A stretch of DNA of 64,000 bases from RHLJ01 sp963974345 (GTDB taxonomy: Bacteria; Bacteroidota; Rhodothermia; Balneolales; Balneolaceae): positions 310,001 through 374,000 of the forward strand of contig CAXBBW010000001.1 in assembly GCA_963974345.1 (NCBI GenBank), read 5' to 3'. The notes under the pieces were generated by a model. It was not told the origin of the DNA. It saw only the letters and a program-made list of their open reading frames with translations, and ran no database searches. The position numbers were made by a program, and so were the translations under genes. This document shows positions 26,268 to 33,981 of the stretch, piece by piece. Position 1 is the first letter of the stretch; each line of letters starts with the position of its first letter.

Positions 26268-26370
26268 ATCCTGAACTCGTTTTAGGATCTGTGGAGAACA
26301 AAAGCTTTGTCTATTCAAATCTTTAATCAACGAATCAATCCCTAAAGATGCTGAATCAAGTTCAGAATGA
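26268..26370. repeat. Two copies of a CTGAA/TTCAG-type intergenic palindrome
   Basis: ATCCTGAAC with GTTTTAGGAT (26268-26288) and CTGAA with TTCAG (26347-26370) are two related imperfect palindromes in a 290-base gap. Similar CTGAA-TCAAG-TTCAG sequences recur in intergenic DNA of many bacteria as small dispersed repeats. Copy number in this genome cannot be judged from one window. Confidence 0.5.
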
Positions 26371-26461
26371 AAGTACTTAAAAAAGTTCTACACTTTATTT
26401 ATTACCTGGTTTATATGAAATCACGATATTTCAAGTTTGTAACCTGACTGTTATTGAGTAG

Positions 26462-26591
26462 GAAGTCTCCAGACTTCTATTACCTTTCATCACTATATAA
26501 CTAACAAAAATCTATACACTTTTGGTCTAGTTGCCTTAATGCAAAGTCTCAGACTTGCGGTTCTTTTTCTCTTAAGTCAGAGACTTAAGAG
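26462..26591. repeat. Cluster of AGTCT/AGACT palindromes
   Basis: Three inverted repeats share an AGTC/GACT core within 130 bases. GAAGTCT and AGACTTC with a CC spacer lie at 26462-26477. AAGTCT and AGACTT with one C between lie at 26544-26556. CTCTTAAGTC and GACTTAAGAG with an AGA spacer lie at 26569-26591. They look like REP-type elements. The last two fall inside the first codons of the next open frame. Confidence 0.65.
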
Positions 26592-26898
26592 ATCGTTTGG
26601 GGCTTTAGGTTTAGATATAAAGCTTAGAACCTTGGTTTACATAAATACTAATCAAGATAAGTTCCAAGAAACTATCCATGATTTATCAAAGGTATCTAAC
26701 TGCCGTTTACATCAGTCAGAAGAAAATGATAAAGATTCTGATATTCGAAAGATTACTTATATAAAACTTCAATTTCATGATTCAAAAACACAAGCTGTGG
26801 ATCTTGAAATTTATAAAATGAAGCAAAATCTAGCCTACTACGATGAGGAAAACATGGCAAAAAAAATGGTTCAATCTATAAATGCTTTAAGTTCATAA
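26539..26898 (+). CDS. Small hypothetical protein with uncertain start
   Basis: The frame is open for 119 codons. The first 19 residues (MQSLRLAVLFLLSQRLKRS) are merely the translation of the palindrome cluster, so the native start may be further in. A TTG at 26632 gives MVYINTNQDKFQETIHD and 88 residues. The remaining sequence is normal, charged and possibly alpha/beta (KITYIKLQFHDSKTQAVDLE). A strong terminator follows directly, which supports a real transcribed gene. No family is recognised. It could be the tail of an older gene whose 5' part was replaced by the repeats. Confidence 0.45.
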   Translation: MQSLRLAVLFLLSQRLKRSFGALGLDIKLRTLVYINTNQDKFQETIHDLSKVSNCRLHQSEENDKDSDIRKITYIKLQFHDSKTQAVDLEIYKMKQNLAYYDEENMAKKMVQSINALSS

Positions 26899-26900
26899 CA

Positions 26901-26939
26901 AAAAGAGGCAACAGAATTATTTGTTGCCTCTTTTTTATT
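26901..26939 (+). terminator. Rho-independent terminator
   Basis: AAAAGAGGCAACA (26901-26913) pairs perfectly with TGTTGCCTCTTTT (26922-26934), with an 8-base loop and T-rich tail. It ends the small hypothetical gene three bases after its stop. Confidence 0.9.
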
Positions 26940-27116
26940 TTGGTTATCAAAATGGATTGGTAAAAAAAGAAATGCAGAAACTGAACCAAAGACTTCAGGT
27001 AGTAGCTTCACAATTTAAAGTTTTCAGCTAGGTAATTAATTATGTTACTTTAAATTCATCCTTGATCCTCACACTTAAAACGGAGATCATAATCAGTTTA
27101 ATAAAACCGAGATTGT

Positions 27117-27599
27117 ATGGATAAAGTAGTCTTACTAGTTGATGTTCAAAATGTGTATTACACAACAAGGGAAATCCATAAGCAAAACTTCGATTACAAT
27201 TATTTTTGGGCAAAGAGTACTGCAAACAGAGAGGTAATCAAAGCAATTGCTTATACCACAGATCGAGGGGATGAAAAACAAAAACAATTTCAAAATATTC
27301 TCAGGGCAATTGGCTTCGAAGTTAAACTTAAGCCATTTATACAACGTTCAGATGGCTCAGCTAAAGGCGACTGGGATGTTGGCATTACAATAGATGCTAT
27401 GGAGTATTCTGGGGAAGCAGATGTAGTCGTATTAGCGTCTGGAGATGGTGATTTTGCCCTATTAGTTGAAAAAATTAAAAGTGATCGTGAAGTAACTGTT
27501 GAAGTGTACGGAGTAGAGCAGCTAACAGCTAATGCGCTAATTCAAGAGGCAACAAAATTCATACCTATTAAAGGCGAGTTTCTCTTATCAAGAAAATAA
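27117..27599 (+). CDS. LabA-like NYN domain protein (DUF88 family)
   Basis: The 160-residue protein is a single NYN/PIN-like nuclease domain. It shows VVLLVDVQNVYYT near the start, KGDWDVGITIDAMEY near residue 85, and VVVLASGDGDFALLVEKIK near 105, supplying the acidic residues that bind metal. The family is predicted to cleave RNA in the cytoplasm. It stands alone, 217 bases after the small hypothetical gene, with no toxin or antitoxin partner nearby. Confidence 0.88.
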   Translation: MDKVVLLVDVQNVYYTTREIHKQNFDYNYFWAKSTANREVIKAIAYTTDRGDEKQKQFQNILRAIGFEVKLKPFIQRSDGSAKGDWDVGITIDAMEYSGEADVVVLASGDGDFALLVEKIKSDREVTVEVYGVEQLTANALIQEATKFIPIKGEFLLSRK

Positions 27600-27964
27600 A
27601 TTCCCTATTCTTCTAACCTTCTTTAGTACATAAATAATCTCTGCGAAATCATAGATCTAGATTTTTGTAATGGAAACAGGCTTATTTAGCTATCAAGATA
27701 CTTTCCTCCATGGGAATGACTTTGTTAGTTGTATAGAATTGGTAAATAGGCTTCAATTCTTCGCTGACAAGTTGAAAGAATACTTGCAATCGAAGAGAAT
27801 AATACCACTGATTAATATTCAAGGTTATTCTGAGTATACTTACAAAGAATCCACACAACTCAGTTCTAAGTAGTTCTATATTTAATTGAACGATGTTTCT
27901 CTGAAATCATAAGGTTCGATAATAATTTTAGTTCGGCTAGCTGTCCTGTCTATAGTCTGGTAGG
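27600..27964. other. 365-base gap with at most one small frame
   Basis: Apart from the doubtful 67-codon frame at 27670-27873, I see no RNA gene, terminator or promoter. Two partly similar strings, CTCTGCGAAATCATA near 27640 and CTCTGAAATCATA near 27900, flank that frame and could be remnants of a short repeat. Confidence 0.3.
27670..27873 (+). CDS. Doubtful small hypothetical protein
   Basis: An ATG-initiated frame of 67 codons has unremarkable composition and a possible amphipathic helix (ELVNRLQFFADKLKEYLQ). No family or conserved motif is recognised, and neither neighbour suggests a role. It may be chance. Confidence 0.2.
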   Translation: METGLFSYQDTFLHGNDFVSCIELVNRLQFFADKLKEYLQSKRIIPLINIQGYSEYTYKESTQLSSK

Positions 27965-29134
27965 TTAATCACTTGGGCATTTCGAAGAAGGTAAAGTAAA
28001 CTTGAATGTGGTGCCATTTCCTTTGTTTTGTTCAGCCCAGATTACTCCGTTATGCATATCAACAAATTCTTTCGTAAGTAGTAAACCAAAGCCCGTTCCC
28101 TTTTCGCCATTGGTTCCAGGCGTAGATTTTGTTGATTCTATACAAAATAGATTAGCTAACCTTTCTTCATTAATACCTATTCCATTATCAGAAATAGCAA
28201 TCTGCATATAGTCTTTGTCTGAAGTAATATGGATTGAAATTACCCCTCCTTCTGGGGTAAATTTAATACCATTTGAAACTAAATTCCTGACGATTGCATG
28301 TACCATATCTACATCCGCATTAACTTTATGATTACAGTTATGTGGAAGATTAATTTCAATGGATTTATTCAATGCGGATTCGTTTAAAAGTGCTTTTACA
28401 TTTTGTAGTATTGTATCAATTTCAATCTCCTTAGGCTTAAAACTTATTCTCCCAGTTTGAGTACGAGACCAAGTAAGTAAATTCGTTAACAGATCATTTA
28501 CACGGTGAGAACTTTCACTTATGAGCTGAGCATATTCCTCAATATCTGTGTACTCATTATTCCTGATATCATCTAAAAGTAATTCACTGAAACCCATAAT
28601 AGCATTAAATGGCGTTTTTAAATCGTGCCCGATTATAGAAATAAACCGATCTTTGGTAGCATTTAACTCTTTAAGGCGATCTTCGTTTTCAATAAGCTTT
28701 TTCTCTGTTTGTTTTCTCTCTGTTACATCTCTGACATTCAGCACCACAGATTCAATGAGAGGATCTTCAAGGAGGTTATTTCCAAAAGCTTCAAGATATA
28801 CCCAATGTCCATCTTTATGGATATGACGATATTGTGTACCTCCGTGAGAGCCCTTGTCAATGATATCGAGAAAAGCCTTATTAACAGTTAACTGGTCTTC
28901 TGGATGTATCTTTTCATCAATAACAGCAATGTTTATTAATTCTGAAGGTTTAAATCCCAAAATACCTTCACAGGATGCGCTAACAAAAGTTTGCTCCCCA
29001 TTTGCATTCATCAAGACAATCATGTCGAACGAATTTTTAACTAATAAGTCAAAAATCTCATGATCAAATTCTGATAGCTGTTTAATACTTGATGAATTGT
29101 TCCCAGTTAATGCTTCGGATGAAAGGTTCTTCAT
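27965..29134 (-). CDS. Soluble PAS-domain sensor histidine kinase
   Basis: This 389-residue kinase has no membrane segment or signal peptide. A PAS/PAC sensor fills about residues 25-140 (FDMIVLMNANGEQTFVSAS, then VVLNVRDVTERK). HisKA follows with the phospho-acceptor in ISIIGHDLKTPFNAIMG near residue 170, and a HATPase_c domain with ISDNGIGINEERL and GTGFGLLLTKEFV ends it. It should autophosphorylate in response to a cytoplasmic signal. No response regulator lies beside it, so it is an orphan kinase here. Confidence 0.92.
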   Translation of the reverse strand: MKNLSSEALTGNNSSSIKQLSEFDHEIFDLLVKNSFDMIVLMNANGEQTFVSASCEGILGFKPSELINIAVIDEKIHPEDQLTVNKAFLDIIDKGSHGGTQYRHIHKDGHWVYLEAFGNNLLEDPLIESVVLNVRDVTERKQTEKKLIENEDRLKELNATKDRFISIIGHDLKTPFNAIMGFSELLLDDIRNNEYTDIEEYAQLISESSHRVNDLLTNLLTWSRTQTGRISFKPKEIEIDTILQNVKALLNESALNKSIEINLPHNCNHKVNADVDMVHAIVRNLVSNGIKFTPEGGVISIHITSDKDYMQIAISDNGIGINEERLANLFCIESTKSTPGTNGEKGTGFGLLLTKEFVDMHNGVIWAEQNKGNGTTFKFTLPSSKCPSD

Positions 29135-29268
29135 TAGCTCGATATTTACTGTTATTTCAAATCATCATCGGATTTTAATATTAAGAATAGATGAAGAAGT
29201 TTAATCACTTAGATAATGATTTGATATCGTTTCAATTTATTTGAAGCCACGAGACTTAGTAGATTATC

Positions 29269-29353
29269 TAAGAATTAAAAATAAATTAAATTCTTATTAG
29301 GGGTACTCTTCTACTTGTGTGTATTAAGGATGAATCACGAAATTAATCCTTAA
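29269..29353. promoter_or_regulatory. Paired inverted repeats upstream of the lipoprotein gene
   Basis: TAAGAATT and AATTCTTA (29269-29276, 29289-29296), then TTAAGGAT and ATCCTTAA (29324-29331, 29346-29353), are two perfect 8-base inverted repeats. They lie 22-106 bases before the lipoprotein ATG. They could be operators or leader hairpins. No binding protein can be named. Confidence 0.35.
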
Positions 29354-29374
29354 ACAAACCAATAGGTAACTCAC

Positions 29375-30298
29375 ATGAAAACTATAACCCAAATAAAAAA
29401 CATTCTCGTTGTTTCGGCAATTTTGGCAATAACTTTTTCTGCTTGTTCATCCGTAAATAATGATACTGAAGCACTTTCTGAAGAAGATATTGCTATTGCA
29501 ACTGAAATTGTGGCTGTTACATTAGCAGATAATGAATCTGGAGTAATTTCCAGTATGTACGATGCTTTTTCAGGCGTAGATGATAGTGGCATTTCTTATG
29601 GTGACTTTCAACAAGGTCGTGCTAAAGCAAAACGCAGAAATCATAACAGCGGACGTGGTGGAGAACGTAATTATACACATTCTTACGATTCAACAACTGG
29701 CGTGCATATTATTTCTTATGATAGAGCAGTTGAAAACGAAACGTATAGTAAATCAGTAAGTCTAAATCAGGAAATTATCTTTACCGATCTTGATGGTGGT
29801 TTTATAGCAAGACCAAAAGCTGAGAAAAATGCTATTGAAGCAATTTCGTTTTCAGGAACTAAAACTGGCGAAGCGGAAGGTCCATTTAGAAGTTCAAGTT
29901 TTACAAAAGAAGATGACTTTGAAATTTCTGGTATTCATGCAACAAGTGGAACGCTATCTATGGCAGGCACTCATCATGGTATAGGTGAAGCTGAAGGTCA
30001 GCTTTCTGACAGTACAACTAGTTCAAGAGCTTATGAAATCAACATCTCTTTCGAAAACGTAGCAATTGTTAAAGACACCGTACTTGCATATGGTAGCTTA
30101 GAACAAGGTGTAAGTGGAACGCTTACTTACAGCATTCAAATGAACAAAACCATTAACGGTGTTCCTGAAGAAACGTTAGTTGAAGGAACTATTGATCTTG
30201 AAGAAGATGGCACTGCCCTCCTCCGCTTCAACAAACTCCCAAAAGTAATTCGATTCTCATTGGTTGATGGCGAATCAGACGATAGACCCCGTAGATGA
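29375..30298 (+). CDS. Lipoprotein of unknown function
   Basis: The 307-residue protein has a lipoprotein signal (ITFSAC, cysteine near residue 24). A short helical acidic part follows (EALSEEDIAIATEIVAV), then a basic spot (AKAKRRNHNSGRGGERN), then long regular strands with little helix. The C-terminus ends in DRPRR. I recognise no family. It precedes fecR by 62 bases on the same strand, with a hairpin between, so it may be expressed with the FecR/TonB pair and sit in the same envelope pathway. It is not a SusD-like protein. Confidence 0.7.
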   Translation: MKTITQIKNILVVSAILAITFSACSSVNNDTEALSEEDIAIATEIVAVTLADNESGVISSMYDAFSGVDDSGISYGDFQQGRAKAKRRNHNSGRGGERNYTHSYDSTTGVHIISYDRAVENETYSKSVSLNQEIIFTDLDGGFIARPKAEKNAIEAISFSGTKTGEAEGPFRSSSFTKEDDFEISGIHATSGTLSMAGTHHGIGEAEGQLSDSTTSSRAYEINISFENVAIVKDTVLAYGSLEQGVSGTLTYSIQMNKTINGVPEETLVEGTIDLEEDGTALLRFNKLPKVIRFSLVDGESDDRPRR

Positions 30299-30316
30299 TC
30301 CCTAACCCAAGAAAAA

Positions 30317-30339
30317 GCAGGTTGCTCTAAGTAACCTGC
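30317..30339 (+). terminator. Stem-loop between the lipoprotein and fecR
   Basis: GCAGGTTGC and GTAACCTGC form a nine-pair stem (one G-U pair) with a five-base loop. It is followed by ATTTCC and not by a T-run, so partial termination or mRNA processing is more likely than a full stop. Confidence 0.45.
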
Positions 30340-30360
30340 ATTTCCTATTATTCCACCATC

Positions 30361-31314
30361 ATGGCAACTGAACAAAACTTATCCGAAAACGATCTTGACC
30401 TCCTTCTTTCCCAAAGTCTTGGAAATGCTTTAGGTTCGCGATCATCGTTCTCGGAGTTGCAAGATTCTTTAATAGATCAGTTGGTGGAATTCAAAAAAAG
30501 CGAACGTTCTTATTATGAAAACCACGCACCAAATTCTGGTTCTATTTGGGAAGCTATTGAAGCCGAAACAAAAGCAAAAGTTACTCCTCTTTTTCAACGC
30601 CCAATTACCTACACTTGGGCAGCCGCTGCTGTGTTACTGATTGCTGCCTTTTTTGGATTTTATTGGATTAGTTTAAACCCAAATCCACAATTAGTAGCTC
30701 AAAGTGACTCAGCTATCTCAACCATTATACTTGATGACGGAACTGAAGTAATACTGCGCCCTTATTCTGAACTCTATGAAATTGCTTATTCAGAAACTGA
30801 ACGAACCTATTCCTTAAATGGTGAAGCCTTTTTTGATGTTACTTCCGATGTAAATCGTCCTTTTAGCGTTCAAGCTGGTGAAGGAGTTATAACGGTATTA
30901 GGGACCCGATTTAATGTTAGTAACTGGGGAAATACTACTCAGGTTTATCTAGAAGAAGGAAGTGTACAATTTACCTCAAGCACCAAAACTTCAGTACTTT
31001 TAGAACCAGGTCAACAATCTGAACTTATTTCCGGAATACTTTCTCAACCTGAAGTTGCGAGTTCAAACAAGTATACTGATTGGATTTCAAATACCATTGT
31101 ATTTAGTGGTAGCTTACCGTTAGATGTTGTCGCGGAAATTGGTCAACACTTCAATATCAGAATCAATATTTCCCAGTTAAATGATGATAGTGCATTGGAT
31201 GGAACCCTTAGACTTGATTCGGTTACCCAAACTCTTGAAGATCTTGGGTTGGTTCTTGGTGGAACATTCCGTAAAGTTTCTGAAAATGAATTCACCTTTA
31301 TTGCCCTTGATTAA
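30361..31314 (+). CDS. fecR: FecR family anti-sigma / signal transducer
   Basis: The 317-residue protein has a cytoplasmic N-terminal region (residues 1-80), one membrane helix (TWAAAAVLLIAAFFGFYWI, about 82-100) and a periplasmic FecR domain. That domain contains LDDGTEVILRPYSELY, SLNGEAFFDVTSD and ITVLGTRFNVSNW. A DUF4974-type STN-like tail follows (VFSGSLPLDVVAEIGQHFNI). It transfers the signal from a TonB receptor to an ECF sigma factor. The receptor gene begins 3 bases after its stop, confirming the pair. No sigma gene is adjacent; the nearest ECF gene is about 4 kb upstream. Confidence 0.92.
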   Translation: MATEQNLSENDLDLLLSQSLGNALGSRSSFSELQDSLIDQLVEFKKSERSYYENHAPNSGSIWEAIEAETKAKVTPLFQRPITYTWAAAAVLLIAAFFGFYWISLNPNPQLVAQSDSAISTIILDDGTEVILRPYSELYEIAYSETERTYSLNGEAFFDVTSDVNRPFSVQAGEGVITVLGTRFNVSNWGNTTQVYLEEGSVQFTSSTKTSVLLEPGQQSELISGILSQPEVASSNKYTDWISNTIVFSGSLPLDVVAEIGQHFNIRINISQLNDDSALDGTLRLDSVTQTLEDLGLVLGGTFRKVSENEFTFIALD

Positions 31315-31317
31315 GAA

Positions 31318-33981
31318 ATGACAAATAAGCTACGCATACTCTGTGTATTGTTCGCGTATCTGATTCTGGCTCAGAGTTCTGGTTCTGCGCAAATGTTCTC
31401 TTATTCAAATGAGCCACTACTTTCTGTTATTTCTGACATCGAAGAACAGACACATTACCGTTTTCTTTATCGGGAGGCACTAATTACCGATGTAAAAGTC
31501 TCTTTCGATGCAGATAGGACTTCCGTTATGAATCAACTCTCTGGAAGCCTTAGAATTAATAATATTGGTTTAAAAGTTGATGAACATCGGTTTCAAGCAC
31601 TGATTTATTCCTCAACTGAACAGCAAGAATCGAAGCAGATTGTAATTTCTGGATACGTATTGGATGCCAATACTGGCGAACGACTCCCTTATTCCACAAT
31701 TTCTTGGCGAGATAATGGGGATTTAACTGGGGTTTCAAGTAATCCATCAGGTTCATTTACCCTAACTACAAGATCCAATTCTAAAGAGCTTACATTTCTA
31801 GTTTCATTTGTAGGCTACAAGCCAAAACAGTTCGAGCTTTCTTTTGAAGAGAACCAAATTTGGAATGATATTGCAATACGTCTAGAACCTGAACCTTATG
31901 GCGGAAAGGAAATCCTAATTCAAGGAGTTAACTTCTATACTGCTTCAGACACAGTATTGAATGGATTGATTAAAGTAGGTGCTTTTAGTCCACTTGGAGA
32001 AAGCAATGCCGTTCGATCTTTGCAAACGTTACCAGCCGTTTCCATGAGTTCTGCGATTAATGATGGAATAAATATCCGAGGAAGTGCTTCAGATGGATTT
32101 CAGGTATTACTAGATGGTCAAACTGTCTATCATCAAAGTCATTTATTTGGTCTGTTAGATGCTATGAATCCTGACGTACTTAAAACTAGCGGATTTTATT
32201 ACGACATCACTCCTGCTCAGTATCAAGCTCCTTTAGGTGGAACGCTCTCATTAATCACTCGAACAGGCTCTTTAAATTCAGTTAAAGGATCTGCTGGATT
32301 CAGTAATACTGCAACCAAAACAACTTTAGAAGGCCCTTTGGTTAAAGGAAAATCTAGTTGGTTACTTTCAGGTAGAATCTCTCATTTAGATGAAATCAAT
32401 TGGTTCAACAATCAAAGCCTTATTGAATATGGGCTTGATGTAAACCGACCAGCTGATATTATTATTGATAGAGAAATTCCTGGACTTTTCATTGAAGATA
32501 TCCGACTTAATCCAATCAACATTCAAAATACTGATGCTCGTTTCTACGATGTACATAGTAAACTTTACTTCGAGACCGAAAAGGGAAATCAGTTTTCTAT
32601 GAGTGGTTATATTGGTCACGATAACGCCTCTCAAGAATATTTGAGAGATCAAGCCGATGCCATTGAATTGTTTGGAACTACTAATAGATGGGATACACAA
32701 ACACTATCCTCCTCCTTTTCAGCTAGAATCGCTGACAATACTTACTCAGAAAGTTCAATTGGAATTAGTTCTTATGAAAGTATCTATTCGAAAGACGATT
32801 TTGAATATCAAACTCGAAGAAACAATAACAACCAAAATGGGAACCAACCACCGCTTCCACCCGATTCAAGTATTCTTGGTAATCTCACGTTAGAAAATTC
32901 ACTCACAGACTTCTCAGCCAAGCAAACATTTATCTCTTCTTTTGATGGCTTCTCGATGGAATATGGAATCAGTTATAGTGATTACCAAGTAGAGTATATT
33001 GAAAATAGCATTGCCAGAAATTCCTTCTTAAGCAGAAGAACAAGTCAACTAATAGATATTTATCATCAATTTGACTTTCCATCAATAGATCATTTAAATC
33101 TTAATATTGGGAATCGAGTACACTATTTCAGCAATGGAAAGTATGTACGATGGTCGCCTCGAATAAAAGCTCAATTTTTTCCAGATCAAGTTGTGTCTCT
33201 AAATCTTGGATTTAGTAGAAACTATCAATTTTTGAACAGGCTTCAGTTTTATAATATAAACAGCTCAGATTTCTGGATCTTAACAAACGAAGATCAACCT
33301 CCATCTGCTGTAAATTACTTTTCAGGAGGACTTAAAATTCATTATTTCAAACATACTTACTTTCAGATTGAGGGCTACGTCAAAGCCTATGAAAACCTCA
33401 GATTACATGAACTAAATACTAGTTTGGTTTCCAGTTCTTTCAAAAATAATGACGTGCCTTGGTTCTATGAAAATTCTGGTTTAGGAAAAGGCATAGAGTT
33501 CTTGATGAAAAACAGAATTAATTTCCTTACTCTAAATAGTGCCTATACACTTTCTTCCATTCAGATAAAAAACTCTCAGATTAATGATGGAAATTATTTT
33601 TATGCTGATTGGGATCGAAGACATCAATTTTCATTTGTCTCTGAAGTCGATATTTCTAAAAATTTCGATCTCTATCTTTCTTGGACTTATGGAAGTGGAA
33701 CACCAAATCGATTAGACCTTCAACAACTCCAAGAAGAAAGCCCACGACTACCAGCTTATTCAAGGTTTGATGCGACTATCAGTTATGCAAAAACCTTAAG
33801 TAAAGGTGCACTGAAAACATCTTTTTCGGTCTATAATGTATTAGATCGGAAAAATCCTTGGTATACAGAAATTAAGCAGATTTCTGTAGAAACCAGAAAC
33901 AGAGATATAAGAGCTTCGGCAAGAACGAATGTATTTGACTTAGGAGTACAGCCTTCCTTTAATGTAGGATTTTACTTTTAA
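31318..33981 (+). CDS. TonB-dependent outer-membrane receptor with STN signalling domain
   Basis: The 887-residue protein has a signal peptide ending SGSAQ. An STN signalling domain (about residues 27-95, YSNEPLLSVISDIEEQTHYR) comes first, then a carboxypeptidase-regulatory-like domain (about 105-190, GYVLDANTGERLPYSTISW). A plug (GINIRGSASDGFQVLLDGQ) and a long beta-barrel ending in VGFYF complete it. The STN domain should contact the FecR encoded just upstream, so substrate binding can switch on a sigma factor. The ligand is unknown; ferric siderophores or glycans are usual. Its end overlaps the convergent cyclase gene by four bases. Confidence 0.92.
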   Translation: MTNKLRILCVLFAYLILAQSSGSAQMFSYSNEPLLSVISDIEEQTHYRFLYREALITDVKVSFDADRTSVMNQLSGSLRINNIGLKVDEHRFQALIYSSTEQQESKQIVISGYVLDANTGERLPYSTISWRDNGDLTGVSSNPSGSFTLTTRSNSKELTFLVSFVGYKPKQFELSFEENQIWNDIAIRLEPEPYGGKEILIQGVNFYTASDTVLNGLIKVGAFSPLGESNAVRSLQTLPAVSMSSAINDGINIRGSASDGFQVLLDGQTVYHQSHLFGLLDAMNPDVLKTSGFYYDITPAQYQAPLGGTLSLITRTGSLNSVKGSAGFSNTATKTTLEGPLVKGKSSWLLSGRISHLDEINWFNNQSLIEYGLDVNRPADIIIDREIPGLFIEDIRLNPINIQNTDARFYDVHSKLYFETEKGNQFSMSGYIGHDNASQEYLRDQADAIELFGTTNRWDTQTLSSSFSARIADNTYSESSIGISSYESIYSKDDFEYQTRRNNNNQNGNQPPLPPDSSILGNLTLENSLTDFSAKQTFISSFDGFSMEYGISYSDYQVEYIENSIARNSFLSRRTSQLIDIYHQFDFPSIDHLNLNIGNRVHYFSNGKYVRWSPRIKAQFFPDQVVSLNLGFSRNYQFLNRLQFYNINSSDFWILTNEDQPPSAVNYFSGGLKIHYFKHTYFQIEGYVKAYENLRLHELNTSLVSSSFKNNDVPWFYENSGLGKGIEFLMKNRINFLTLNSAYTLSSIQIKNSQINDGNYFYADWDRRHQFSFVSEVDISKNFDLYLSWTYGSGTPNRLDLQQLQEESPRLPAYSRFDATISYAKTLSKGALKTSFSVYNVLDRKNPWYTEIKQISVETRNRDIRASARTNVFDLGVQPSFNVGFYF

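Noticed and set aside
26544..26591. Terminator hairpins
   Set aside because: The palindromes lack a following T-run and sit at a gene start, so REP-type elements fit better.
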